Of a DNA stretch of 9,905 nt, positions 1 through 5,990 are shown piece by piece. The notes under the pieces were generated by a model. That model was not told where the DNA came from. It saw only the letters and a list, made by a program, of their open reading frames with translations, and did no database searches. Numbering within the stretch: the first letter of the stretch is position 1; the number at the start of each line of letters is the position of its first letter. The DNA is from an uncultured Clostridia bacterium (GTDB lineage Bacteria > Bacillota > Clostridia > Oscillospirales > Acutalibacteraceae). The DNA lies in contig CALBNX010000025.1 of assembly GCA_937896885.1 (NCBI GenBank), forward strand, positions 1 through 9,905, in the 5' to 3' direction. The translations under genes were made by a program, and so were the position numbers.

Positions 1-430
1 CCATTCTGCCATTTGAATCAAGGTAACACCAGCCTTTGCTATCTGCTACCCATTTATTTGTTACACAGTAGCCATCAGCACCTACATAGCACCAGCCTAC
101 ACTATCTTTAACCCATGCATTTGTAAGCATTGCACCACTTGAGCCTAAATAGCACCAACCTTTGCTATCTTTTCTCCATTGGTTAGATACCATATAGCCA
201 TTTGCGTCCATAAAGTACCATTTGCCACCGTCATAAACCCAATTGTTGCATACCATTCTGCCGTTTGTATCAAGATAGCACCAGCCATGTGAGTCAGCTT
301 TCCAACAATTTGTTACGCAATAGCCATCTTCACCAACATAGCACCAACCGACACTATCCATAAGCCATTTGTTTGTTACTTTAACGCCGTTTTCATAGAA
401 TGCCCATTTGCCGTTTTCTTCTACCCAGCC
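1..430 (-). repeat. Tandem 63-bp (21-residue) coding repeats with a 252-bp higher-order period
   Basis: Seven units can be read: a first divergent unit (residues 425-450), then units starting at residues 451, 472, 493, 514, 535 and 556. Four successive units form a larger block: type A (VGWCYVG-DGYCVTN), B (GWCYLD-NGRM), C (KWYFMDANGYMVSN) and D (KGWCYLGSSGAMLTN). After D the series restarts with A and B, so the DNA at 1-100 matches that at 253-352 with an offset of exactly 252 bases; both begin ccattctgcc. Such repeats are usually wall- or glycan-binding. Most units carry WCY where the classical choline-binding repeat has WYY or WKY. Confidence 0.88.
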
Positions 431-1702
431 TTCTTTTGAATCATAGTTTGCTACAACATTGATTATCTTGAAACCATAAGCAGTATAATCTACGGGTTCA
501 CCATAATACTCTTCGTACGCAGTAAAACGGATTTTAACAGTATCGCCCATTACTGTCATAGTTGCATTTGACATCGCACCGCCCCAAGTATCACCTATAG
601 TAATCAAATTATCTTCACCATCGTAAATATCAATTCTATCGTATGATGCAGTCATTGTAAGATTTGAAAAAGTTATTGTAATACTTGTTGCGTTTTCTTT
701 ATGAATTGTCCATGTTAAATCGCAAGGTCTGCTGTAATCATGTTCAGTTTCAATGCAGTCTTCTTCTAACACATTACAAACTGTACAAGTTCCATTTTCA
801 AAGTTGTGGTCCAATTCTGTTACATAGTTTTCATTAAAACTACGCTGACAGGTATCACACCAATAAACATCATAACCTGCACTTGTGCAAGAAGGTTCTA
901 CAGTTTCGTCGAAACAAACTGTATCATGTGATTCCCAAGGGCATTCAGGGATTTCCGGCAAATTTGGAACATTTGAATAGTCAAAATTTGAATAGTTGTT
1001 ATCAACGATGATTTTTCCTGTTCCTGTTGAATTTACAATCATAATCTTTAAGCTAAGATTAACATCAACAGTATATGAAACTTGAAGATTTGTAACCAAG
1101 CCATTTTTAATTATCGCAGTAATTGTAATGTCTTGATAATTTAATCTTGATGAATCATTAACTTCAAAAGATGCACCTGTCTCTTGCATTGCGGCATCGA
1201 TTTCATCAACTGTAATAAAATCATTTGTTGCGTGGTCAAGCGCTGTGCTGTTATCTTTTTGTGGGTTAGAACAGTCTTTTAATGCAATTTTATATTCGTT
1301 ACTTGTAACTCTAATTGCTTCTATGTCTTCCGCGCACAAGCTCATATGTTCAAGTAAATATTTATCGTTGTAATCTGTATAGTAGAAGTTACCGTCTTTA
1401 ACACGGTCTTCTTTTGAGCCCATATCTAAAAATCCACCAATAACAGAATCTATAGATGCATTGGGGTCAACAGCCTGTATTATGCCATTGAGTGTTCCTG
1501 TTGAAGTACCCATATCAATCGGCTCGAGATATTCACTTTCTCTGCTCCAATCATATGAAGCCTGACTTGCATAACCGGTAGCATCGTTTATTAAATCGGC
1601 CACTTCTTCTATACTTAATGGTGTTTCAGCAAAGCTTGTTAATGGAAATGCTGTTAAGAGCATAACCGCTACTAAAAGGATTGATAAAATTCGTTTTTTC
1701 AT
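1..1702 (-). CDS. Secreted modular protein with CUB-like domain and 21-residue wall-binding repeats (C-terminus cut by window edge)
   Basis: I translated 567 codons from ATG at 1702 to the left edge; no stop is reached. Residues 1-25 form a signal peptide (KKR, hydrophobic core, cleavage after TSFA), so the protein is exported. Residues 26-245 are a domain I do not recognise, with alpha-helical starts and alternating strands. Residues 254-309 hold pairs of Cys (C254, C263, C272, WC282-xx-C285, C306-xx-C309) like zinc-ribbon segments of clostridial surface proteins. Residues 328-415 look like a CUB-type beta sandwich (YDRIDIYDGED at 354-364). From 425 onward come 21-residue repeats of the GWCYVG-DGY-VTN-W type, related to choline/cell-wall-binding repeats, suggesting wall attachment. 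A strong AGGGAGG ribosome site lies 7 bases upstream. No catalytic domain is visible in the part present; one may lie beyond the edge. Exact role unknown. Confidence 0.85.
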   Translation of the reverse strand, partial: MKKRILSILLVAVMLLTAFPLTSFAETPLSIEEVADLINDATGYASQASYDWSRESEYLEPIDMGTSTGTLNGIIQAVDPNASIDSVIGGFLDMGSKEDRVKDGNFYYTDYNDKYLLEHMSLCAEDIEAIRVTSNEYKIALKDCSNPQKDNSTALDHATNDFITVDEIDAAMQETGASFEVNDSSRLNYQDITITAIIKNGLVTNLQVSYTVDVNLSLKIMIVNSTGTGKIIVDNNYSNFDYSNVPNLPEIPECPWESHDTVCFDETVEPSCTSAGYDVYWCDTCQRSFNENYVTELDHNFENGTCTVCNVLEEDCIETEHDYSRPCDLTWTIHKENATSITITFSNLTMTASYDRIDIYDGEDNLITIGDTWGGAMSNATMTVMGDTVKIRFTAYEEYYGEPVDYTAYGFKIINVVANYDSKEGWVEENGKWAFYENGVKVTNKWLMDSVGWCYVGEDGYCVTNCWKADSHGWCYLDTNGRMVCNNWVYDGGKWYFMDANGYMVSNQWRKDSKGWCYLGSSGAMLTNAWVKDSVGWCYVGADGYCVTNKWVADSKGWCYLDSNGRM

Positions 1703-1734
1703 TTGTGTACCTCCCTAAAATTATTTCCAATTTT

Positions 1735-1763
1735 ATTTTAGACTTTTTTAAAGTATTTCACAA
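1735..1763 (-). promoter_or_regulatory. Sigma-A-type promoter of the secreted repeat protein
   Basis: On the minus strand, TTGTGA (1758-1763) and TAAAAT (1735-1740) are separated by exactly 17 bases. Transcription would start about 25 bases before the ribosome-binding site AGGGAGG and 33 or so before the ATG at 1702. The match is by eye only and the region is AT-rich, so chance matches are possible. Confidence 0.5.
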
Positions 1764-1905
1764 TATATAAAGGATACAATAATATTACTATATAATTAGT
1801 AATTCTGACGAAAAAAACAAGTAATATCTTTATATAAATCGATTATTCGAGTTAAATTTCAGTTTTTCATTTTTATTCTCTTTTCCTTACTGTTTAATTT
1901 AATTA

Positions 1906-1954
1906 TATGACAAATCGTCATAATTGTCAATCCAATAATATGACATAATGTCAT
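1906..1954. promoter_or_regulatory. Paired TGAC-N5-GTCA operators ahead of the XRE regulator gene
   Basis: Two perfect inverted repeats share the same half-sites and the same 5-base gap. The first is TATGAC-AAATC-GTCATA at 1906-1922; the second is ATGACAT-A-ATGTCAT at 1940-1954. Their centres (1914 and 1947) are 33 bases apart, about three helix turns, and an extra half-site GTCA lies between them at 1926-1929. The second site ends 11 bases before the start codon of the small XRE protein. The natural reading is that this protein binds here and represses itself; the binding partner is inferred, not shown. Confidence 0.65.
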
Positions 1955-1965
1955 TAGGTGATGTT

Positions 1966-2178
1966 ATGAAAAATAGATTAAAAGAGTTAAGAAAAAATGC
2001 AGGTTTAACCCAAATATCACTACAAATGAAAACTGGCATTGAGCAAGCGCTACTTTCAAAGTTTGAAAATGGTGAACGAATTCCACCAACAGAAACGCTT
2101 ATAACATTGGCAGATTTTTATAATGTTAGTATGGATTATATAATGGGTAGAACAAACAACCCCGATATCAATAAATGA
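1966..2178 (+). CDS. Small XRE-family helix-turn-helix transcriptional regulator
   Basis: This 70-residue protein is a single lambda-repressor-like (HTH_3/XRE) DNA-binding domain with almost nothing added. The helix-turn-helix covers about residues 4-60: RLKELRKNAGLTQ at 4-16, the recognition part around residues 23-35, then the typical LSKFENGERIPP segment and a closing helix LITLADFYNVSMDYIMG. I start it at ATG 1966 because AGGTG (1956-1960) sits 5 bases upstream; an earlier in-frame ATG at 1948 has no ribosome site and lies inside a palindromic operator. It is the only plus-strand gene here, divergent from the secreted repeat protein. Two matching operators directly upstream suggest autoregulation. 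Without an effector domain, any signal it senses is unknown. It may be a chromosomal regulator or a remnant of a mobile element. Confidence 0.88.
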   Translation: MKNRLKELRKNAGLTQISLQMKTGIEQALLSKFENGERIPPTETLITLADFYNVSMDYIMGRTNNPDINK

Positions 2179-2208
2179 ACCCGTTCTCGCTTTATGAGAA
2201 CGGGTTTT
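2178..2208. terminator. Bidirectional terminator between the XRE gene and the GH30 gene
   Basis: A perfect 11-bp stem, AACCCGTTCTC (2178-2188) with GAGAACGGGTT (2196-2206), encloses a 7-base loop; a TTTT run ends it on the plus strand. It overlaps the last base of the regulator stop codon and lies just past the stop of the convergent GH30 gene, so it can serve both, though the minus-strand T-run is poor. Confidence 0.85.
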
Positions 2209-2212
2209 ACTA

Positions 2213-3766
2213 TTATTCACAAACTATTGTTGTAATGCTCTTTTGTGGAAGTGTGATTTCTGTTTTTGCGCCTTTATAGGTTTCTTCCATCTGTTTTTCC
2301 TGTGTTGTTGTGTAAACCGTCATATTTTCACGGCCAACCTTGAGTTTTAATTCTCTTTCGTCACCTTCGTTTACAACGACAGTAACGATTTTGCCGTCAG
2401 GTGTGAGATACGAAACACAGTTTACTATGTATTTCATTGTTGTAATATTTGTCTCACCATTTTCGTTGGTTTCCTCAACCATTGTTACATCGTTGATATT
2501 CTTTTCTGACTGAATTTTTGTGCTACCAATTGGAATAAACTTGCTGAAATGTGCAACTGCATAATATCTCATTGCAATTTCAATTTCACTTAAATCTGCG
2601 TTACCAGCTAAAAGTCCATCAGAATATTTTTTGCCGTCATCACCAATGCCGATTCCATTCACACCAACCCAAGCAGTCCATGAATTGATATTGCTGAAAT
2701 TTAAATCGTTTGCCATTATTCTTGCCTGTAAAAGTGCGCCGTCGATTGAATCTATTGGTGCGTCACAAGGCAAATGACACCATTCTGACATTTCGATAGC
2801 AATATCAGGTGTTTTTTCGTTTATCCAGTTGCCAAGACCGATTTTGTTTTGAAGGTTGTCGTCGGTCCAATAACTGTGATATGACAAATTAGCAAGATAA
2901 GGACGAATTTCTGCATCATTATAAAGATATTCAAACCACTCATAGAGTCTAAATCCTATTTCACCTGATTCAGGTCCTGAAAGCTTAACATCGAGATTTC
3001 TCTCTTTAATCTCTTTTACAAATGCACGGTATACACCATAAATATCTTCTGAATTATAGAAACAACCTTCTTGGTGTTGTCTCTCTGCACCCCAAGACCA
3101 GTTAGGCTCGTTAATTGGGCTGATATATTTAACAGGTACACCCTTTTTAATGAAATATTCTGTTATTGTACAGAAGTATTCTGCATAAGCTTCATAGTTT
3201 TCCTTTGGAAGATTGCTTACCCACCAATTTTTGTTACCATAGGTATCTTCATTAAGAGTCATTGAATAGTGTGGTGAGTTTGCAAAAAGCACAACAGTAT
3301 CAACACAACCATAAGAAAGTGCTAAATCAAGCATTTTCTGTGCATTTGCATCACGGGTAAAATCGTATTCATATTCGCCTGTTTCTTCGTTTAAAACATA
3401 AAAACTTTCTGTAACTCGCCAAGGGTCTTTGATTTCTGAATTAATATCAGCAGAGCCACCACCGATATTATAACGATAAATATTAAGTCCTAAACCATCT
3501 TTGCTATAAAGAAGTTTGATGATTTCTTCGCCGTTTTCACTCTTACCTGCAATCTGCGACCACCAACAAGCAGAAGCTCCAAAGCCATCAAGGACTCTTC
3601 CTTTTTCGTTTTCATCAATAGTAATTGTTAAATCAGCAGTTTGAGATTTTTTAATGAAACTTTCTGAATTCCAGAAAATCTTTTCAAAAAATACTGAAAA
3701 AACAATTATTACAGTTGCCAGTAACACTGCAACTATTGGAAGTATAATTTTCAATGCCTTCTTCAT
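2213..3766 (-). CDS. Membrane-anchored GH30-family glycoside hydrolase, endo-beta-1,6-galactanase-like
   Basis: This 517-residue protein should hydrolyse beta-linked polysaccharide outside the cell. Residues 7-27 are a hydrophobic segment after KK, with no clear signal-peptidase site, so it is probably a membrane anchor. The TIM barrel follows: LDGFGASACWW at 59-69, NIYRYNIGGG at 95-104, LFANSPHYSMT at 160-170, PINEPNWSWG at 217-226 with acid/base E220, and EMSEWC at 325-330 with nucleophile E328. A beta-sandwich typical of GH30 fills about residues 412-517. The GGG, ANSP-Y-MT and QEGC (232-235) motifs resemble subfamily 5 (beta-1,6-galactanases) more than xylanases or glucocerebrosidases; substrate is therefore inferred. 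The ribosome site AAAGGAG is well placed before ATG 3766. The upstream gap is entirely occupied by a MITE-like element and the hpf terminator. Confidence 0.85.
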   Translation of the reverse strand: MKKALKIILPIVAVLLATVIIVFSVFFEKIFWNSESFIKKSQTADLTITIDENEKGRVLDGFGASACWWSQIAGKSENGEEIIKLLYSKDGLGLNIYRYNIGGGSADINSEIKDPWRVTESFYVLNEETGEYEYDFTRDANAQKMLDLALSYGCVDTVVLFANSPHYSMTLNEDTYGNKNWWVSNLPKENYEAYAEYFCTITEYFIKKGVPVKYISPINEPNWSWGAERQHQEGCFYNSEDIYGVYRAFVKEIKERNLDVKLSGPESGEIGFRLYEWFEYLYNDAEIRPYLANLSYHSYWTDDNLQNKIGLGNWINEKTPDIAIEMSEWCHLPCDAPIDSIDGALLQARIMANDLNFSNINSWTAWVGVNGIGIGDDGKKYSDGLLAGNADLSEIEIAMRYYAVAHFSKFIPIGSTKIQSEKNINDVTMVEETNENGETNITTMKYIVNCVSYLTPDGKIVTVVVNEGDERELKLKVGRENMTVYTTTQEKQMEETYKGAKTEITLPQKSITTIVCE

Positions 3767-3777
3767 ATCTTTCTCCT

Positions 3778-3938
3778 TTAAGTTGGCGAGTGTAATACAA
3801 AATAGTTTTTTGAATTCATATTTTCGCCAATCTATTGTTAAAATACTCGTAAATCCGTCAGCCTTTCAAGAGCGAAGCACCGAAAAGACTTAAAAATTAT
3901 CGCTTTAAGGCTATTTCGGATTGCACTCGCCAACTTAA
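3778..3938. mobile_element. MITE-like element with long imperfect terminal inverted repeats
   Basis: TTAAGTTGGCGAGTG (3778-3792) is repeated as a perfect inverse at 3924-3938, and the match continues imperfectly inwards for 13 more bases (3793-3805 against 3911-3923), giving arms of about 28 bases. Inside, AGCCTT (3860-3865) plus AGCGA (3871-3875) pair with TCGCT (3900-3904) plus AAGGCT (3907-3912), so the whole element can fold. TA lies at both boundaries (3779-3780 and 3936-3937), which would fit insertion at TA by an IS630/Tc1-type transposase, or TTAA at each end. It is about 155-161 bp with no transposase gene. A structured RNA or a large regulatory hairpin is the main alternative; other copies cannot be seen from this window. 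Confidence 0.6.
3840..3869 (-). promoter_or_regulatory. Candidate GH30 promoter inside the MITE-like element
   Basis: On the minus strand TTGAAA (3864-3869) and TATTTT (3840-3845) are 18 bases apart. The hexamers are only fair, but the GH30 gene needs a promoter in this interval because the hpf terminator lies directly upstream of the element. Confidence 0.25.
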
Positions 3939-3940
3939 CT

Positions 3941-3964
3941 AAAAAGCGGGGCAAACGCCCCGCT
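3941..3964 (-). terminator. Intrinsic terminator of hpf
   Basis: On the minus strand an 8-bp GC-rich stem AGCGGGGC/GCCCCGCT with a GTTT loop is followed by a T run. It starts 10 bases after the hpf stop codon. Confidence 0.9.
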
Positions 3965-3974
3965 ATATTTTGCT

Positions 3975-4496
3975 TTATTCAATCTCGGGTTCGATGAGAC
4001 CATAGCCTCCGTCATTTCTTTTATAAACCACGCAAATCTGGTCATTCTCTGCATTTCTAAACATATAGAACATATGCCCTATAAGATTCATCTGCAAAAT
4101 TGCTTCTTCAACAGTTTCAGGTTTTAAAACAACTGTTTTTGTTCTCACAACCTCGATTTCGTCTTCATCAGTCACATCATAAAGCACATCGTCAAAAGAA
4201 ACATCGCGAAGTTTCTTTTCGAGTCTGGTTTTGTTCTTTCTGATTTGACGAACAAGAGAATCAACACAATTATCAAGTGCATCTTCTAAATCATCACTGC
4301 GTTCTTGTGCACGGAAAATCATACCTTTTCTTGTAAGTGTGATTTCACAGATTTTCACATTTTTTTCAACTGTTGCAGTGATTTTAGCCGTTGCGTCAGG
4401 TCCAAAGAATTTCTCAACTTTTAAAAGTTTTTCTTCGGCTCTTGCTTTAAAGCTCTCTCTTGGTGTGCATTTACGTCCGATAATAGTGATATTCAC
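3975..4496 (-). CDS. hpf: Long-form ribosome hibernation promoting factor
   Basis: Hpf binds the 30S subunit and, in its long form, joins two 70S ribosomes into inactive 100S dimers in stationary phase or stress. The 173 residues have the expected two parts. The N-terminal ribosome-binding domain (about 1-97) starts MNITIIGRKCTPRES and is rich in basic residues at 84-97. An acidic linker follows (101-115, DDVLYDVTDEDE). The C-terminal dimerisation domain (117-173) has VRTKTVVLKPETVEEAI, LIGHMFYMFRNAE and the ending YGLIEP, all hallmarks of the family. The start codon is GTG at 4496, with AAAGGAG 8 bases upstream. It stands alone: a terminator follows it and a leader with an inverted repeat precedes it. 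Length and motifs are ordinary for Firmicutes. Confidence 0.96.
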   Translation of the reverse strand: MNITIIGRKCTPRESFKARAEEKLLKVEKFFGPDATAKITATVEKNVKICEITLTRKGMIFRAQERSDDLEDALDNCVDSLVRQIRKNKTRLEKKLRDVSFDDVLYDVTDEDEIEVVRTKTVVLKPETVEEAILQMNLIGHMFYMFRNAENDQICVVYKRNDGGYGLIEPEIE

Positions 4497-4521
4497 AACG
4501 ACATCTCCTTTGCGTTTATAA

Positions 4522-4551
4522 TTGGGATTATTTCTTATCCCAACTATAATA
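4522..4551 (-). promoter_or_regulatory. hpf leader: candidate -10 box and inverted repeat
   Basis: TTGGGAT (4522-4528) and ATCCCAA (4537-4543) form a perfect 7-bp inverted repeat with an 8-base gap. Just upstream on the minus strand is TATTAT (4546-4551), a good -10 box preceded by TG; the -35 is weak. If transcription starts near 4539 the repeat is in the 5' leader, 11 bases ahead of the AAAGGAG site. It may be an operator or a leader hairpin; which one is not decidable by eye. Confidence 0.4.
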
Positions 4552-4614
4552 TATCACATATGCACAGAAAAATAAAGTAGTTTATAAAATTTTTATTTAT
4601 TTTTTACAATTGTT

Positions 4615-5454
4615 TCATAAAATCGCCGTTTTATGACGAGTTACGTGGCAACCTACATTAACTGCAACAGGAAGTCCTGCAATATGAGTCGGTGCTGTTT
4701 CAATGTTTACAGCAAGTGCAGTTGTTCTGCCACCAAATCCCTGTGGGCCAATATTGGTTTCATTAATTCTTTTGAGCAATTCTTCTTCCATCTCTTTATA
4801 CAATTCTTTTGAATTTCGCACTTTCACATCTCTGCAAAGTGCTTTTTTTGAAAGAAGTGCGCAAGATTCAAAGTCACCACCGATACCAACACCCAACACG
4901 ATTGGTGGGCAAGGGTTGCCCCCTGCAATCTTTACAGTTTCAACAACAAAAGCCATTATGTCTTCTTTCGTTGCAGATGGTGTGAACATTTTAATTCTGC
5001 TCATATTTTCACTGCCAAAGCCCTTTGGTGCAACTGTGAGTTTTATTTCATCGCCTGACACAAGTCGAGTATGAATCACAGCAGGTGTATTGTCATCAGT
5101 ATTCAATCTTTCAAGCGGGTCTGACACAATTGATTTTCTCAAAAGTCCGTCAACATAACCTTTTTTTACGCCCTCGTTGATTGCATCTTCAAAATTACCG
5201 ATTATGTGCACATCCTGACCAATTTCTGCAAAGACAACCGCCATACCTGTATCCTGACAAATTGGAATATCCAATTCTTTTGCGCAATCGAGATTTGAAA
5301 GCAAATCACCCATAATATTTTTGGGCAACTCTTTTTCTTCGTTTTTATATCCACAAGAAATACAATCAACTAAACTTTCGGGCAAAACTTTATTTGCTTC
5401 AATGCAAAGTTTTGCAATTTTTTCTGCTATTTGCTCTGCTTTGATTTCTCTCAT
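4615..5454 (-). CDS. fumA: Class I fumarate hydratase, alpha subunit (or L(+)-tartrate dehydratase alpha)
   Basis: The protein (279 residues from ATG 5454) is the iron-sulphur half of a two-subunit class I hydro-lyase that interconverts fumarate and malate. The three expected [4Fe-4S] ligands are visible: C66 in IPICQDTG, C182 in GGNPCPP, and C269 in VNVGCHVTRH. GVGIGGDFE (188-196) and GPQGFGGRTTA (236-246) are further family motifs. I start at MREIKAEQ because AGGTGAT lies 6 bases upstream; a longer reading frame to 5541 would run back through the terminator and into the previous gene. The beta subunit, normally directly downstream, is absent: the next gene is hpf. The alpha subunit alone lacks the swivelling C-terminal domain, so a beta gene must exist elsewhere if the enzyme works. 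Tartrate dehydratase cannot be excluded on sequence alone. Confidence 0.9.
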   Translation of the reverse strand: MREIKAEQIAEKIAKLCIEANKVLPESLVDCISCGYKNEEKELPKNIMGDLLSNLDCAKELDIPICQDTGMAVVFAEIGQDVHIIGNFEDAINEGVKKGYVDGLLRKSIVSDPLERLNTDDNTPAVIHTRLVSGDEIKLTVAPKGFGSENMSRIKMFTPSATKEDIMAFVVETVKIAGGNPCPPIVLGVGIGGDFESCALLSKKALCRDVKVRNSKELYKEMEEELLKRINETNIGPQGFGGRTTALAVNIETAPTHIAGLPVAVNVGCHVTRHKTAIL

Positions 5455-5470
5455 TTTATTATCACCTAAT

Positions 5471-5494
5471 AAAAAAGGGCAGTATTTACTGCCC
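5471..5494 (-). terminator. Intrinsic terminator between yabR and fumA
   Basis: On the minus strand GGGCAGTA/TACTGCCC forms an 8-bp stem with a minimal loop, followed by six Ts. It lies 6 bases past the yabR stop and its T tract ends only 16 bases before the fumA start codon, leaving no space for a separate promoter. Confidence 0.85.
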
Positions 5495-5500
5495 CGTTTT

Positions 5501-5953
5501 TTATTTTGAACCTCTGCGATAGCCGTTGCTACCACCGCCACGTCTGTCAGTACTGCGTTTAATGTCGCTCATTTTGTCTTCACTCTGAGCCTTAAACTTT
5601 GCCATCATATCTTCAAAAGACATTGGGCCCGACTGTTCCTCTTGTGGTTTGCCCTGCCAACCACGGTTAGTATTTTTCTGTGGTCTTGGTTTTTTCTCGA
5701 ATTTTGGCTTTTCTGGTTCGGGCATAGCCTTTTTAATTGAAAGACTTGCTTTGCCCTTTTCATTAATTTCAATAACCTTGACTTTAACCTTGTCACCCTC
5801 AGCAAGATGTTCAGAGATGTCATTTACATACTCATTTGAAACCTCAGAAATATGTACCATTCCTGTTGTTCCGTCTTCAAGTTTCACAAATGCTCCGAAT
5901 TTAGTCAAACCTGTTACTGTTCCGTCATATACAGAACCGATATCAATCTGCAT
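5501..5953 (-). CDS. yabR: S1-domain RNA-binding protein, YabR type
   Basis: A single S1 (OB-fold) RNA-binding domain fills residues 1-75: MQIDIGSVYDGTVTGLTKFG, then FVKLEDGTTGMVHISEVS and an end at KASLSIKKA. The tail (78-150) is low in order and charged, with KPKFEKKPRP, a short helix MSFEDMMAKFKAQSEDKM (111-128) and a basic Arg/Gly end (RRGGGSNGYRRG) that should help bind RNA. This tail pattern is usual for clostridial YabR relatives. I take ATG 5953 because the S1 fold begins at once; the GGGGAGG site is 12 bases upstream, rather far. It follows divIC by 35 bases, as in Bacillus subtilis (yabP-yabQ-divIC-yabR). The exact RNA target is not known; a role in translation or RNA handling is inferred from the domain. 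Confidence 0.9.
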   Translation of the reverse strand: MQIDIGSVYDGTVTGLTKFGAFVKLEDGTTGMVHISEVSNEYVNDISEHLAEGDKVKVKVIEINEKGKASLSIKKAMPEPEKPKFEKKPRPQKNTNRGWQGKPQEEQSGPMSFEDMMAKFKAQSEDKMSDIKRSTDRRGGGSNGYRRGSK

Positions 5954-5976
5954 AAAACTGCATATCCTCCCCAATT

Positions 5977-5990
5977 AAAGCTTTCGCTTT
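5977..5990 (-). other. Small GAAA-tetraloop hairpin between divIC and yabR
   Basis: In the minus-strand RNA AAAGC-GAAA-GCTTT folds into a 5-bp stem with a GNRA loop. It covers the divIC stop codon and ends four bases before the yabR Shine-Dalgarno GGGGAGG. There is no T tract, so it is not a terminator; it may be a processing or stability element, or chance. Confidence 0.35.

Noticed and set aside
1..430. Tandem repeats as a CRISPR array
   Set aside because: The units are contiguous 63-bp coding repeats without spacers and keep an open frame.
1948..1965. Earlier ATG for the XRE regulator
   Set aside because: It is within the second operator palindrome and lacks a ribosome site; the ATG at 1966 has AGGTG at the right distance.
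3654..3893. Open frame of 79 codons on the plus strand
   Set aside because: It is antisense to the start of the GH30 gene, runs into the MITE-like element, and has no ribosome site or recognisable protein features.
4515..4543. TTGGGA-N17-TATAAA as an hpf promoter
   Set aside because: The spacing is good, but the transcript would start inside the AAAGGAG ribosome site; the TATTAT box at 4546-4551 fits better.
5455..5541. N-terminal extension of the fumarase alpha subunit
   Set aside because: It would begin inside yabR and cross the terminator; the ATG at 5454 has a ribosome site and fits the family length.
5954..5974. TTG start for the S1-domain protein
   Set aside because: It would add seven residues, and the Shine-Dalgarno sequence itself would be translated; the family starts at MQIDIG.
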